Source: Macrocybe gigantea (taxonomy: Eukaryota; Basidiomycota; Agaricomycetes; Agaricales; Callistosporiaceae). From it: DNA of 64,000 nucleotides. Under the pieces are notes generated by a model. The model was not told the origin of the DNA and made no database searches. It saw only the letters and a list, made by a program, of their open reading frames with translations. The stretch covers positions 248,001 through 312,000 of the forward strand of contig SJRY01000038.1 of NCBI GenBank assembly GCA_011319805.1, in the 5' to 3' direction. Of this stretch, positions 35,475 to 47,600 are shown piece by piece. Each line of letters begins with the position of its first letter. Position 1 is the first letter of the stretch. The translations under genes and the position numbers were made by a program.

Positions 35475-35835
35475 AAGATCATTGTTCAGTACTGTATTCG
35501 TCTTTTCAATTGGTTGGCGAAGTCGTGCGGTTTCGTGAATTCATAGTAAAGACGCTGACATTGCCAGACTCGGATGTTTGTTTGCAAGTCATATGTGCGT
35601 CGTGATGCACAAGCTCAGCTGCAAATGAAATAAGGTCTGTAACGGAAACGAGGATGGCGCGTCAGCCAATAACCATATCTGCAACATCAGAGATTTGCGA
35701 AGTAGTGTTGGGCCCGTTGGAGGGCCGCCTCTGTTGAAGGAACGAGGTTGAGTCGCAGTTGGCGCTGACGACGATGTGCTGTTACTATCGACATTACGTA
35801 ACCATAGGTAAAATTTCCGTAGGACGCAGGATGTT

Positions 35836-35865
35836 CGCCTCAGTACTCTACGAGATACTGAGGCG
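35836..35865. repeat. perfect hairpin, 10-bp arms, first of two direct copies
   Basis: CGCCTCAGTA (35836-35845) and TACTGAGGCG (35856-35865) are perfect inverted arms around a 10-nt loop. The core 23 bp (35842-35864) recurs at 35942-35964. Confidence 0.8.
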
Positions 35866-35941
35866 TGAGTTCTTTCATTATATTCACCGTTCTATCACTA
35901 AAGGACCATAGTATATTATCTTTAGGTATTTACAGTAAGCT

Positions 35942-35964
35942 AGTACTCTACGAGATACTGAGGC
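35942..35964. repeat. second copy of the hairpin core
   Basis: Identical 23-bp block exactly 100 bp downstream of the first. Both are near a TATATTATCTTTAG-like string, also duplicated. It may be the remnant of a small element. Confidence 0.75.
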
Positions 35965-36108
35965 TATATTATCTTTAGATTTCCACCTTTTCAATTGCCC
36001 GACCGGATCCTGCCTTTTATAGCCTCGAAAAGATGACATCTAGGCTTCATGCTGATGGAGTCACTGAGCAAGACCGAGGGAAAGGAAGCTAGGACATAGA
36101 TTTACTTG

Positions 36109-36223
36109 TTCTTCATGCTTCTCTTCGTTCTTCTCCTTTATCTCTTTTTGCCAAAACTACTATCAATCGGATGCACAACGGTAGAACGACATCGACATAC
36201 CCTGCCCTGCCCTACAGACTGGG
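36109..36223 (-). pseudogene. decayed fragment of CSN5 (exon-intron-exon)
   Basis: Read on the minus strand this matches CSN5 around 43,160-43,265 at roughly 75-80% by eye. It includes AGGGCAGGGCA, the donor GGTATGTCG, the intron piece TCCGATTGAT and the Lys/Glu-rich start of the next exon (AGCAAAAGGAG-like). Many differences are C/T or G/A transitions. Because the intron is retained it came from DNA duplication, not from an mRNA copy. Confidence 0.7.
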
Positions 36224-37374
36224 TCATCATCTGTGATGCCATGCTAACATACGCACTGCCCGCCAAGATGATCATCACGTCCGCCACAAATGTCATCGCA
36301 CAGTGCCATCGAAGCATTGTCTCACATGAAGCCAACCAGTCATCAAGTTCCTGGCGCCGTCCGGTATCTGGTTGATCGCTTCCGCACTACCGAAGCTCAG
36401 CTATGACAAGGCGAATGAGAATGATATGGAGGTGAGGAGCAATGCACTCCACAACATACAAAGTAAGGATCCTGACTTATTCTCATCATCGTCCGCAATC
36501 TAATAGGTCATGAGACACGTTCGGGAATGCGGGAAATATGTTCAGGGCATTTAGCACTGTACGCCCATCCAGGTGGCCGCGTATTAGCCTATCTGGCATG
36601 AGCGCCTGTCTTTTCCAGAGCGAGGTTGCCCTGTCCACCGAAGACGATTGCCTACTGGATGTCCTTCGCAGAAACCGGAGATTCTTCTGTGAGCAGAAAG
36701 ATGTTATCTCTGGTTTGCAAGCGGCTCGCCGCAGGAAATGGCACCATGCAATGTATGGCGCTCACCAAGAGTGGAGATACGAAGACGGATTCAGCCATGG
36801 AAGCTGTGATGACGGCAGAAATGACCAGGCCTCATTTTTGGATGAGTGGAGAGATAGCCACAAAAACCAGAATACAGCTAATTAGCTATGAATAGTTGTA
36901 TCTTTTCCGGTACGTTCATGTGCTTTCTGAATGCAAAATTTTGTCCTTCTGCTCTGGTCTTGATGATGATAGCATTATTTTGGAGAATCTTCTAGATCAC
37001 ATTGGTGATATTGTGTCAAAGAAGGGCAGTGGCCAGCGTAGGAACACCCGATGATAGGAGTTCGTGCCTGCGTGGTAAAAGACTGCCAAGATTACTGTCG
37101 TTCTGTGGAACACCAGCGTGAAATCCACATATCAATTCTGGAGATCGGCCGTGTGGCTATCGCCCACTCTGACAGCAGAATATAAGCGCTCCACTTGCCG
37201 CTGGGAAGGGAAACTGAATCGACCACCCAGACATCGATATCAACACTGTCATGTGCTGATTGACAATGAACATGGTTCTATAAACGCCGAACGCAAAAGT
37301 ATTTATACGGTCATTGAGGATAGAGGGCGTCTCACCATCCTGAACCTTGTCCACATCACGTCTCGAATTCGCGG

Positions 37375-38154
37375 ATGTTCAATTGTAACTTTTATAATAA
37401 CCTTCCATCCGTCATGGATGCACATGCGACGCTCCTCGACCGAAAGGGCATCTTCGCCAAACTAGCACCTATATTTGCTCGTGACGAGTACAAGAACCGC
37501 TATGCTGTTTGCCTCGTTCATCACCACTTCAATCTCAGCCCGGGAGAATGGATGGTATCAGGAGCAGACCACACCACTCTTCCGGAACGAATCCCTACCA
37601 CCCCAAATCCACTCGTTATCCCTGAACGATGGACAGCAGCCGGAGAGCCGTTCGAATTCAAGCGTGTTGATTCAGAGAGCGAAATCACCCCCCCTCCTCC
37701 TCCTAGCCTCCTTGCAGCATTTCGTGATGCATTAGGAGATGATGCTATTCGGCGGGTGCTGGGCATTTCGCTGGCTGGGCCTATGCCACCTGATGGCGAG
37801 ATATGGTGCGAGACGACGGATGACGTGCAGCGGAGGGCGCATGTTGTCGAACAGAAACGACTTGATGATCTCAAGGCCATGGATAACTCCATCTACGAAA
37901 CTTCTTGGATTCCGCGTTTTGACGGCACTGGTTATGCCATGCAAGCATGTACAGTTTGTACATCTGCCGGTGGATGTGACTGGGGTGGGTTCGGTAAAGG
38001 TGGGGTTGGCAGGGGCGGGGTTGGCAGTGGTGGAGGTAGCGGTGGTCCTCGTGGTAGCGGTGGAGGGAACGATAACAGTGGGGATAAGAGCGGTGATAGT
38101 GCCAGCGGTAAGGGTGAAAGTGATAAGGGCGGTGGTGATAGTGCCGGTAAATGA
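37375..38154 (+). CDS. conserved hypothetical protein with Gly-rich tail
   Basis: Single-exon frame of 259 codons starting MFNCNF. A second Met at 37,414 (MDAHATLLDRKGIFAKL) is the more likely start by comparison with related proteins I remember. Blocks FARDEYKNRYAVCLVHHHF, GEWMVS, PNPLVIPERW, GEIWCETTDDVQRRAHVVEQ, YETSWIPRFDGTGYAMQ and CTVCTSAGGCD look conserved; similar proteins of unknown function recur in basidiomycetes. From about residue 200 the sequence becomes a Gly/Ser/Lys/Asp-rich low-complexity tail (GGVGRGGVGSGGGSGG...). The HHH and CxxC-like residues could bind metal but this is a guess. It lies in the spacer of the kinase inverted repeat. Confidence 0.7.
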   Translation: MFNCNFYNNLPSVMDAHATLLDRKGIFAKLAPIFARDEYKNRYAVCLVHHHFNLSPGEWMVSGADHTTLPERIPTTPNPLVIPERWTAAGEPFEFKRVDSESEITPPPPPSLLAAFRDALGDDAIRRVLGISLAGPMPPDGEIWCETTDDVQRRAHVVEQKRLDDLKAMDNSIYETSWIPRFDGTGYAMQACTVCTSAGGCDWGGFGKGGVGRGGVGSGGGSGGPRGSGGGNDNSGDKSGDSASGKGESDKGGGDSAGK

Positions 38155-38726
38155 TGACATTGGGCAGTTATTATCTCACAATCATAGGTGACGATATTCA
38201 AAGGCACCGGAAGGATATGCATACTTTTGTATCCTTGATGAATGTGGCAATGAACAGAGTTGATAGTCAGTTGCATATAGTGGGCCAGTGTAACGCATTC
38301 ACTCACTTAGGACAAGAGCGAGGGCAACGAAAGACAACTTACAGTAAGCCATCGGTTCTGCCAGCTTGGAAAACGCCCGATAGATTGTACTGTCAATGTC
38401 GGTTGATAGACTTTGTGGCGGCCGTTTCCTGTGAGATAAAAGCTGACAATTGACATATGGCATACACATTCCTTACTACGCTTGCATTCTTCAAGTCCAT
38501 GTGCTGCGCGAAGTTGCTATTCCGCATCACCTTGACGCGTCCAGACTGGGCACCTCAAGAAAAAGCCGACTTCTTTGCAGAAGGCCAGACGCACTTGTCA
38601 TAGTAGTCCATGGTAAGAGTCCAACGCCAGCAGCAATTGTCATGGAGAAACATTGAGCAGAAATTTACCTTTGAGGATATTTTCACCAGCTGCGTATCCG
38701 AGTCCCGTTGTGGAGTGAAAAACGCC

Positions 38727-38732
38727 CACGTG
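38727..38732 (+). promoter_or_regulatory. CACGTG box upstream of kinase 4
   Basis: CACGTGATCG lies 95 bp before the ATG. It is conserved in position with the boxes of the other kinases although surrounding DNA has diverged. Confidence 0.45.
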
Positions 38733-38752
38733 ATCGTTCATACATCTTGAGC

Positions 38753-38793
38753 GCGTTCCATTGTTCGCCTGTAACGTCTATCTTCCCAAGTGG
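38753..38793 (+). repeat. 41-bp leader block shared with the maleylacetate reductase remnant
   Basis: The 41 bp beginning GCGTTCCATTGTTC match the reverse complement of 61486-61526 at 40 of 41 positions. Confidence 0.8.
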
Positions 38794-38827
38794 CCCAAAT
38801 TCCAACAGCTATAAAGAGAAGATAGCC

Positions 38828-41625
38828 ATGAAAACTCTATCCCGACACACGCATATCCGACATACTGGTGTCAAAGCCTCTTCTCGCCCTCGAAAACGTC
38901 GACGGATCGAGGAACCGGAGCTGGTACAGACCGAGATCACTTCGGAGTTGGGCAAAACCGCGATGGAAAACGCGAGGATAGCTTCACTCTACTCACAAGG
39001 CGATGCCCATGTCGAACTCAAGAATACGCCGAGAAAGGATAAGGGTGCCGCTCGGGACAAGTTCGGTTCGGACCAGACAGCACACGCCGACTCGAGCGAC
39101 AATCTCAAGTTGATTGAGAAAGAATTCTCATCTAACTTTGCTGCATGCTCGGTCGACGAATTCTTGGAGAAGTACGTCCCGTGTCAACGCATTTCTATGC
39201 CTGCAGGTGGAAGGCTTGCGCGCACTTTTGATCGCGTGAAAGAGGCAAACAAGGAGGACAGGATGTATCGCCATTTTGTGAGTACCGACATGCAACCCCC
39301 ATGGGCAGTATTTTGAACTACCTTCGACAGGAGCAAGGACTGCAACGCCTTGTTGCTGCATTCCCAGCGGACAAAAGAATAGTCTCTTTCACGACAGCCA
39401 ACACCAAATTCCCTTCCTTGGACTCGGCACATCACTATACCAAACCCGATATTGCATCTGCGCCTCCCGGTAAGGGGAAACCGCTGGCATGGTCGTGGCA
39501 TAACACTGCCCTTGCATGGGAATTGAAATTACATGCCACCGATGATCCGGTCGATAGGGAAGGCAGCTGCAAGAAAGGAGACGAGCATACGAAAACTCTC
39601 GCTCAGCTCTACAAGGTAGCGCGGAACCTCTTCATGGCGCATCTCAGCTGTTTCGTGTTCGTTGTGGGCGTCTATGGGCCCACGATGCGGTTCTATCGCT
39701 TCGATCATTCAGGGATTATCGGTTCCAACGCCTTCGACTATACGAAATCTCCAAAACACGTTCGACGCTTTTTGTGGCAGTTAGCACATCCCCGCCCTAC
39801 AATGGTCTTTCCGCATCCCCAGGGACCATAGTAGGTGCTGACCCTACTCTGGTCAAGCCTTCCGATGAAGATTTTGAGTTGTATTTCGCTCGCTTGATCA
39901 AGAAATGTCCGGAGCTGGCGACAGAAAGGGAAGGGATCCGAAACAAAGCTCGTCTAATTGATGCAGGTCTTGACGTTGAAGATTGCGGCGAATTACGAGG
40001 TATGTCATCGCGGCTATTATGCAGGACTTCCATTAACGCTTAGCCGCAGTCCTGATAGAATCGGTTCCATCAAATCACTATAACCAACAAGGTATTCAGA
40101 TAGAATTCTTTTAATGCCAGGGCGAATACTCAACGATCATTACAGATGGCTCAACAGTTTGCCCTATCAAATGTTTTGCTTTCGAGGTTCTGCACAACGC
40201 AACTTCTGTCGTCGGAAGAGCCACCCACGTCTTCAAGATCCTAATCCTCGGTAAAAACGAATCGGAAGACAGGATATGCACATTGAAGGATGCATGGCAG
40301 CAACGCACGCGAGACCACGAAGGACAGATGTACAAGCGAGTGAAGATGGCTGCGAAACATGAGAAAGTCCGTGCGCGGCTGATGACTTCCCCAATCTTGC
40401 AGCTAGACATGGAGGCGCCCGATGCTATGGCAAAGACCGGATTGGCGAATCACGTCGGCACATTCAATATGGCATATTGCAGAGAAGCGGATATCTTTGG
40501 GCTCGTTACCCAGTCCGCGCGCTTGCATATGCGCAATAACCCTGATGTTGGTCCTGGTGTCGAGCTTCCGCAGTTTGACCGCAACCGGATTAGGTCAATA
40601 ATGACGAACATCGGAAGACCGTTGACGGCATTCCGATGCACCATGGAACTCATCAAGGCGACCCAAAAAGCTGTGAAAGGTGTGACTTGACCATGGTTAG
40701 ACTGATTGGTTTTTAACTCGGCGCTTTAGGGCTTGAATTTCTGAGGTTATGTGGTCTTCTACACCGAGACGTCAGCGCCGGCAATATTCTCCTGAACGAC
40801 ACTAAGGAAATCACCGGCGGCTTTCTCCATGACCTTGACTACAGTGCTCGGATACTTTGCGCGGCGGATGACTCTGATTCGCAAATGGTAGAATCCATCC
40901 AGAAGAATTTGAAGGATATGACGGTCCGTGATTCGTCGCATGAGATTAAACAGTGCATCCTCTGATACTGTCGTTCCCAGGGCACGCGCCCTTTCATGGC
41001 CATGGGCATCTTGAAATTTAGTCAGGAAGACCATGCTCCGCACCACGATCTCGAATCTATATTCTGGGTAATGATTTGGTGCATCCTCCGCCACACACAG
41101 TACATCGGAAAGCCTGGCGCATGTGCCGAGCTTTTCGATAGAGGCAATATTGCTTCCAATAAACAGGGCTTCTTTAACCAAGACCCTCCCCTGGCCGTTC
41201 AAGATAATCCGCCTTTGTCTGATCTCGTTCAGGAACTAATTGACAAGTTCGACCAACATACACCACATACTCAAAAGCTTTATGCAAAGAAGGGGGAATC
41301 CGTTAAGCTCGTTGACGCTGAGGCATTGTTTCAGACGCTTGAACAAGCGTTGAAGCGGGACGACTGGCCAGAGGATGACAAGAGCCTGCCTTACGACCGA
41401 ACTAAAGTCAGCAAAGCCGAAGATGACGCAAAGAAGGCGAGCAAGGCTCGATCTGGAATCGTTGCTCCGGCCACAGGCGAAAATACGATGCGCCAGATGT
41501 CGAAGAGGAAAAGTACCAACTCGAAACCGAGTTCTAGCAAGACCGCGAAGACGTCACTGAATTCGACTCCCGGCAACACACATGGCAAACTTGGAGGTAT
41601 GGCCTCAGGGACTACCCGCAGATAG
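38828..41625 (+). CDS. FunK1-type fungal protein kinase 4, one frame break
   Basis: Start MKTLSRHTHIRHTG and basic RPRKRRR. N-terminal region SVDEFLEKYVPCQRI; exon 2 EQGLQRLVAAFPADKR; then AHLSCFVFVVGVYGPTMRFY. Near 39,795 the frame moves by one base: HPRPTMVF then stop in one frame, whereas HP-PYNGLSASPGTIVGADPT continues in the next, consistent with a lost T in HPLPYNG. Kinase part: VVGRATHVFKILILG, ICTLKDAWQQR, catalytic loop LHRDVSAGNILL, HDLDYSA, GTRPFMAMGIL, PHHDLESIFWVMIW. C-tail Lys/Ser/Thr-rich, ending TTRR plus TAG. Divergent from kinases 3 and 5, so it was not part of the recent duplication although it lies between their arms. Either a recent break or one sequencing deletion. Confidence 0.83.
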
Positions 41626-42004
41626 AAAAGACAATGATAAATGGTGAAGTTTTATCAATGTCTCCGTGCTTTCGTTTCCGATTTGGTACTTCCAATCCGT
41701 ACGATTTTATAGTAGTTCATCAGGGCAATTGCGCAGCCACCGATCTCTGCAATGGGGATGTGTTGCACTGCGCTTTACACCATTCTGAGATTTGACATAT
41801 TGCGATTGTTGTGCTGGCGTAGGTGATTTGTTGAGTGAGAATGAAGACCCAGCACATGATTTTACCTGTCCTCCATCCCTTGAAAGACTTGTATAGTCGG
41901 AGTCGACTCAGGCTAGCTCGAGTGTTTCAGGTAAACGCTGATGCCAAACACTCGATTGGCGACATTGAAGTGAACATCACTGCTAACGGCGCACGCGCCC
42001 TACC
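41626..42004. other. intergenic between kinase 4 and CSN5
   Basis: Short frames only. It should contain the CSN5 promoter. Confidence 0.5.
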
Positions 42005-43483
42005 ATGTCCTCTGATACGGCACTAAAGACGTTCCATCTCGCAAACAATGTCCTGGATATACCCCCGCAAGATGAAATCTACAAATTTGATGTAGAGGCA
42101 AATCGGCGAATTAACAGGGCGGCACCTTGGACGAAGGAGTTAGTACAAGTTGGTTGTGATCTCGAGAGTGAACCTGTCTCATCGTTTCCGACGACAGCCC
42201 ACATTATTTCAAGTCATGCAAAATATCTGCAGTTGCCTTGATCAAGATGGTGAGCTCCGCCTAGGAAAACTCACGCGGGTTTGTTGTCTGAACTCATGCG
42301 TAGGTCATCCACGCGCGATCGGGTGTGCCACACGAAGTTATGGGCTTGATGCAAGGGAAAGTTGTGGGGGAGTCGATTGTCATCATGGACTCGTTTGCGC
42401 TGCCGGTGCAAGGAACAGAGACCCGTGTCAACGCGGCTAACGAGGCGAACGAGTACATGGTGGAGTACGTTCAAGGGAGCGAGAAGGTATTCAGTTGCTG
42501 ACCATGTTCTTGTCTGGCCAACATCAACGTTCTTCGTGGTTTTCAGGCAGGGAGACTAGAGAATGCCATTGGGTGGTACCATTCGCACCCTGGGTACGGT
42601 TGTTGGTTATCCGGCATAGACGTCAACACGCAGATGAACAATCAAAAGTTCCAAGACCCCTTCATCGCCGTCGTGGTGAGTCCGAATCAGATGTGCTTCG
42701 CGCTTCATCTGATTGATCGTCATCAGATCGACCCCAACAGGACAATTTCTGCCGGCAAAGTCGATATCGGAGCGTTCAGAACGTATCCAGAAAACTACAC
42801 ACCCCCAAATGTATCGTCCTCGGAGTACCAGTCGATACCTCTGAGCAAGATTGAAGACTTTGGAGTCCATGCAAACCAGTATTATCCAGTCGACGTGGAA
42901 ATATTCAAATCTAGTTTGGACACGGAGCTTCTTGCCATGCTATGGAACAAGTATTGGGTCAACACGCTCAGCCAAAGCCCTCTTATTTCAGTGAGCGTCG
43001 AAGTTGCCTGTCTCAACAATGTCCAGCTTTGACACTAACAACGGACAGAACAGAGCATACTCCGTATCACAGCTCTCTGATCTGCACCAGAAACTTGCAA
43101 AGGCGCAAGGGTCTGTCGCTAGCACACGCGCCTCTGTTCCTACTCTGAAAGAAAAGGAACAGTCCACAGGGCAGGGCAAGGTATGTCGGCGCGGTCCCAC
43201 CCCGGCGGTGTCCGATTGATCGTAGCTTCAGCAAAAGGAGAAAGAGGAAAAGAAGAAGGAAGAGAACCAACTCTCTAAGAGCGTGAAAGACAGGTAAATT
43301 ACGCTGGTTCGCTTTTCTTCATTTTGGCTCAACGAATCCTTCATCAGCACGAAAATTGCAATTGAAGCTCAGCATGGCCTAATTGCTCAAGTGCTCAAAG
43401 ATGTCATCTTTTCCAGGCGCCCCTCCGACGGGCCCAACACTACATCGCAGATCTCCAACATTGCAGACATGGCTATTGGCTAA
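42005..43483 (+). CDS. CSN5: COP9 signalosome subunit 5, JAMM deneddylase
   Basis: Catalytic subunit of the COP9 signalosome, a Zn-dependent isopeptidase that removes NEDD8/Rub1 from cullins; in fungi it affects development and SCF ligase cycling in nucleus and cytosol. Start [15 protein letters not shown]. About seven introns: [21 protein letters not shown] | [19 protein letters not shown], carrying the conserved Glu; YVQGSEK | [26 protein letters not shown], the complete JAMM motif HSHP-x7-S-x2-D; VVV | [41 protein letters not shown]. After SPLIS the C-terminal part is [15 protein letters not shown], a Lys/Glu-rich linker, [20 protein letters not shown] and [10 protein letters not shown] plus TAA. 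All junctions keep frame, so it looks intact. It is a single-copy-type housekeeping gene set inside the spacer of the kinase inverted repeat, and a decayed duplicate piece lies at 36.1 kb. Confidence 0.95.
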
Positions 43484-44650
43484 CGCGCCGTCCTCATTTT
43501 TCATTACAGATTTTATTTCATTTGCAGCCGAACTTGTACATGACGACGCATCGAATAACACGGATGTTCGCTGTTTTATGATCATGACTGGCAGGCAAAA
43601 TGATCTCGCATTCTTCGTCAGCGTCTATGCTATCGATTCGCCAAACGTGATTTTCTCTCTTGAAGAGGTTATTAGCATTATGGAGAATTTCAAATAGAGA
43701 ACACGTAGCAAGGCAGATCGTGGTGCCATCTGATATACGGCCACGAGTCGTCTGCATATTCCTTCATGTGCACGAAAGCCTATCTTGTTCAGCATAACGA
43801 GAATGGAGAACAAAGCTGAGGACTCGATGTGGCGTGAGTCCACCCACCCTCGAGATCGCCCCGCAAAGAAGCTTGTTACTTCTAGACATCCTGTCCCCGC
43901 AATCGTTCCAGATTTGCATTGTAAGCAATCCCGACACAGGCGGAGAAAACCACGGGCGTCGCTTACTGAGCTTTAATATGATTGCTTGAAATCATGGTTC
44001 GCCATCATTAGAACAAAGCCCAAACATCTAAAAAAAAAGGGTTTCGACTAGGCTGTCTTCGAGATGAGCGGTCTGCATTTCATTGCTTTGGAACGGTGGA
44101 TGGATACTCCCTTCTATTCCGCCATTGGATTATTGTTAATTGGCCGTAACTCTTAAAATCAGCTTGAATGAGCCGTTTCGCTTTGGCAAGAAAACAAAAC
44201 CGGTGACAAGGAGTTCCTGCCATGCCTTGACATGCATAACGGTCACCAGTAAGTCCACTCGATGCCGGCATATCATCGTATCGATCGGCCGACCTTCATT
44301 AATCACGGAACTGCCTTTTCAATATGATGCTCTAGTTCCATAACATGTTCGATGAATTCGCATTGTCTGAGACGGCAGGTGCTATCAGACAGCCTATCCG
44401 TAAAAATCGACGCCTCGTCATATTGCCCATGAGATGCATTGCCAGCAGACATCCGCAACTTCGGCGGTCCCACTCTGCACTCGCGCGATATAGCATGTTT
44501 TCTCAAACTGTATCGGTTGCATTTTACTACAAACGCTATTGCTGATGGAGGCAGCGTGTCGTCTCAAAACGATACATATGTATTTTATCTTTCGTATAAG
44601 TGATACTAGCGAAGCAATCACAGATTCATCGAAAAACCAATAATCACGCT
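43484..44650. other. intergenic, convergent CSN5 and kinase 5
   Basis: About 1.2 kb, short frames only, nothing recognised. Inside the repeat spacer, next to the inner end of the right arm. Confidence 0.45.
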
Positions 44651-47600
44651 TCAATGTTTCTCGCGGTGCAAACGAGAAAGAGAAGAGCGACGACTAGACC
44701 CAGCCTCTGCCTTATCTCTCTGTTCTTCAAGCTGCCTCTGAGTCTTGCTATGATTTCCCTTCCGCGACTTTTTCCCTGAATTGCTTGCGCCCGTGTTACT
44801 ACCGGCATCTTCGAGTTTCCTCTTGCTTCCCTTGCTCTGCGTGGAACTACCTTGCCTCTGATCAGCAGCGGCGGCATCTCGTTCGTTCTGGTTCGCCTTC
44901 TTCAAGGTCTCTTGTGTCACCTCCTCGTCGGTTGGGGGAGGCACGTAAGTTTTGCTCTCGTCATTCGGAGGCCACCTAGAATCCTTCAGGGCGCTATCTA
45001 GCTCGGAAAGGAGTGCCTTCACGGTGACTGGAAGAGCGCCATCTTCTCGCAGTGAGAAGCTGTGCGTCTTAAAGAGATGATATAGTTTGGCAATTAGGTC
45101 AGTCAGAGGCGGATTGCCCCGGACTGCTAGGGGATACTGTCGCCCTAGCCATCTGTACTTCATCGACTGAAGAACGGCATCGCTCTTCGCCTCGAAGAGG
45201 TTGACGCATGCATACTCTCTATCGTCATGGTCATGTTCGGTGTGACGAAGGATAAGCCATATCGCCACCCAGTAGATCGACTCCAAATCATGATGAACGT
45301 TGTGAGATTCCCTTAATCGCGGTTTTTCCAAGATGTTAATGGCCATGAAGGGACGCGTGCCCTATGTAGTAAGGAACAGATCAGAGTGGAAATATGTGCG
45401 ATTATGGTGCTAGAAATTACCGTCATATCCTTCAAATCCTTCTCGATCTGCAATTTGAAGGCCGGAATTTCATTGTCCACGCTCGACATGATGGGTGTGC
45501 TGTAGTCCAGATCATGTAGGAAACCACCTTCCATGTCGGATTCATGGAGAAGGATATTGCCCGCACTGATATCACGATGAAGAACCCCACAGATCCGTAG
45601 AAATTCAATTGCTAGGATTCATTCATCAGATATGAGTCACGAATCCACTGATTAAGAAATTACTCACCTCTAACAGCATTGCGCAGAGCAGTAAAGGCCT
45701 CTTTGCTGTTCCGGAAAGACGTCAGGGGTCTGCCAATGTTCTTCATCAAAGATCGGACTCTGCTGCGATCGAATGATGCTGGTTCCGCTTCAGATTCTCG
45801 TTTCATGGTCCGGGCCGAGAGTGTCGTGAGTCCAAAGATTTCGGCATCATTGCAAGTCTTCATATTCCATGTCCCAATATTGTTTGCTAATCCGCTCTTG
45901 TCAAATGCTCCAGGCTCTGAAAGGTCTAGTCGGAGAATCGAATTCTTCAGCTCTTCGCGGATGACTGGATGGCGAGAAAGTCGCTTGATTCGCCGGTAGA
46001 AATAGCCTTCATCCCAGCGGGTTTGTTGTTGCCAGGAATCCTTGAGAGTACAAATTCGATCGTCCTCCGGGTGATCACCAAGAATCAAAACTTTGAAGAC
46101 ATGAGTAGCCCTCCCTACGACGCCAGTCGAGAAATATAAGGCTTCGAATGCAAAGCATTTAATGTCCTTCTGAAGTCCTGGTTCTTCATCTGTAAATACA
46201 TGAGTGCCATATTCTTCGTACACGTTTTAGTAGACATACCTGAAGAGGCACTTTCAGGGCCAACCATCACGACTAAGTGGTCATCAGTCATCAAGCCACT
46301 CGTCAAAGTGTTAATTTAGCGTACCGTCTGAATCTTCAAGAATGTCCACCGGTTTGCCTAAGAAAACACGAGCTAAGCTAGAATGCAGGCACATGCATAC
46401 ACAATAATATATGGTACCTCTTTCTTCATCCGCGTCGTCAATATCGATGCGCGCGTCAATAAGACGACCCATCCTTTGAATGTCCGCCTTTCGTTTGGCT
46501 ATGTCTGCTTGCATTTTCATCAGTCGCGTAAAAAGCTCATCGAATTCTGTAGGGGAAGGCTTGATCATCGTAGGATCACCACCTACGATACTATGAGTCT
46601 GTGGAATGCGGCTAGCATAAGGAAGGGGATGCGCCAGTCGCCAAAGGAATTGCTGAACGAGCGCTGGTGATGCGACGTAGTTGAATGACGGGGATCCAAT
46701 AATACCGGAGTGGTCGAAACGGAAAAATCGCATGTTGGTCCCGTACACACCAACCACAAAGACGAAGCAACTGAGGTGCGCCATCATGAGATTACGCGCT
46801 CCCTTGTAGAGCTGGACACGGGTAGGCACGTCAGAGTTGGGCAATTTGCATAAACCATCCGCGTCGATAGAGTCCTGTTCCGCGTTCAATTTCAGCTCCC
46901 ATACAAGGGCGGCATCCTTCCAGGTCCAGTGCTTCTTCCGTGATACGGCAGGAATGCCAGGGAATGTCGACGTGATGTCGGGCTTCGTTTCATGGTGGTC
47001 GTGGTGGAGAGGGGGGAAGGGTATGCTGGACGTGTCATAGGATGCCATCTTCTTGTCATCTGGAAAATCTTCGCTGACACACTCCAGCCCTTTCAGCTAT
47101 GGATGCAAAAATGCACGCTATCGTCAGGAGATTCATCCCCAAAGATCAAGTGCCACACTTACGAAGGTTCCATACATGTCGACCTCTTTTTCTCCATCAA
47201 CGACTCCATTAAACGCGCCCGTGATGTCAGCATGCGATGGAATATCAACGTCCTGCGAAGGCAGGTATTTTTGGAAAAATTCGTAAAGGGTAGCACAGGT
47301 CTTGTAGTTGCTGATGAACTCTCTATTGATCGCATTCCTAACCCGAGGAGAGTCTGCCTTTTCAGGCACGCTCGAACTGTGCTGCTCTTGGGCTGAGAGC
47401 TTGTTGGACGATGGGGTGCTTTGCACCGTCGACGGAGGGGCTTGGTTTCGCTGAGGCGTTCGGGGACTCGCATTGTGCAACGATGCAGAGTTAATGTACG
47501 CTTGTTTCGCTAGCTCGGAAGTCATCTCGTCCTGTGGCGATGGGTCCTGTGGCAGAGGCACTGGGTCTTTCTCGATCCGTTGGCGTTTTCGGGGGCGATC

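Larger units (their letters stand above)
35475..37374. other. spacer with repeats and gene fragments
   Basis: About 1.9 kb without an intact gene. It contains a hairpin-forming direct repeat (35.8-36.0 kb) and a decayed CSN5 fragment (36.1-36.2 kb). Frames at 36538-36895 and 37118-37465 are unrecognised. Confidence 0.5.
38155..38827. other. intergenic, kinase 4 upstream region
   Basis: Nothing recognised except the CACGTG box and a 41-bp leader block (38753-38793) that recurs inverted at 61486-61526. Confidence 0.5.

Noticed and set aside
37157..37354. Minus-strand ILNDRINTFAFGV resembling ILNDSINIFTWAV of the MFS gene, suggesting a second MFS copy
   Set aside because: The similarity is limited to about ten residues and no flanking transporter blocks were found; probably chance.
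35475..44650. Idea that kinase 4 is a third copy of the recent kinase 3/5 duplication
   Set aside because: Its divergence from both is far greater than theirs from each other, and its orientation and flanks differ.
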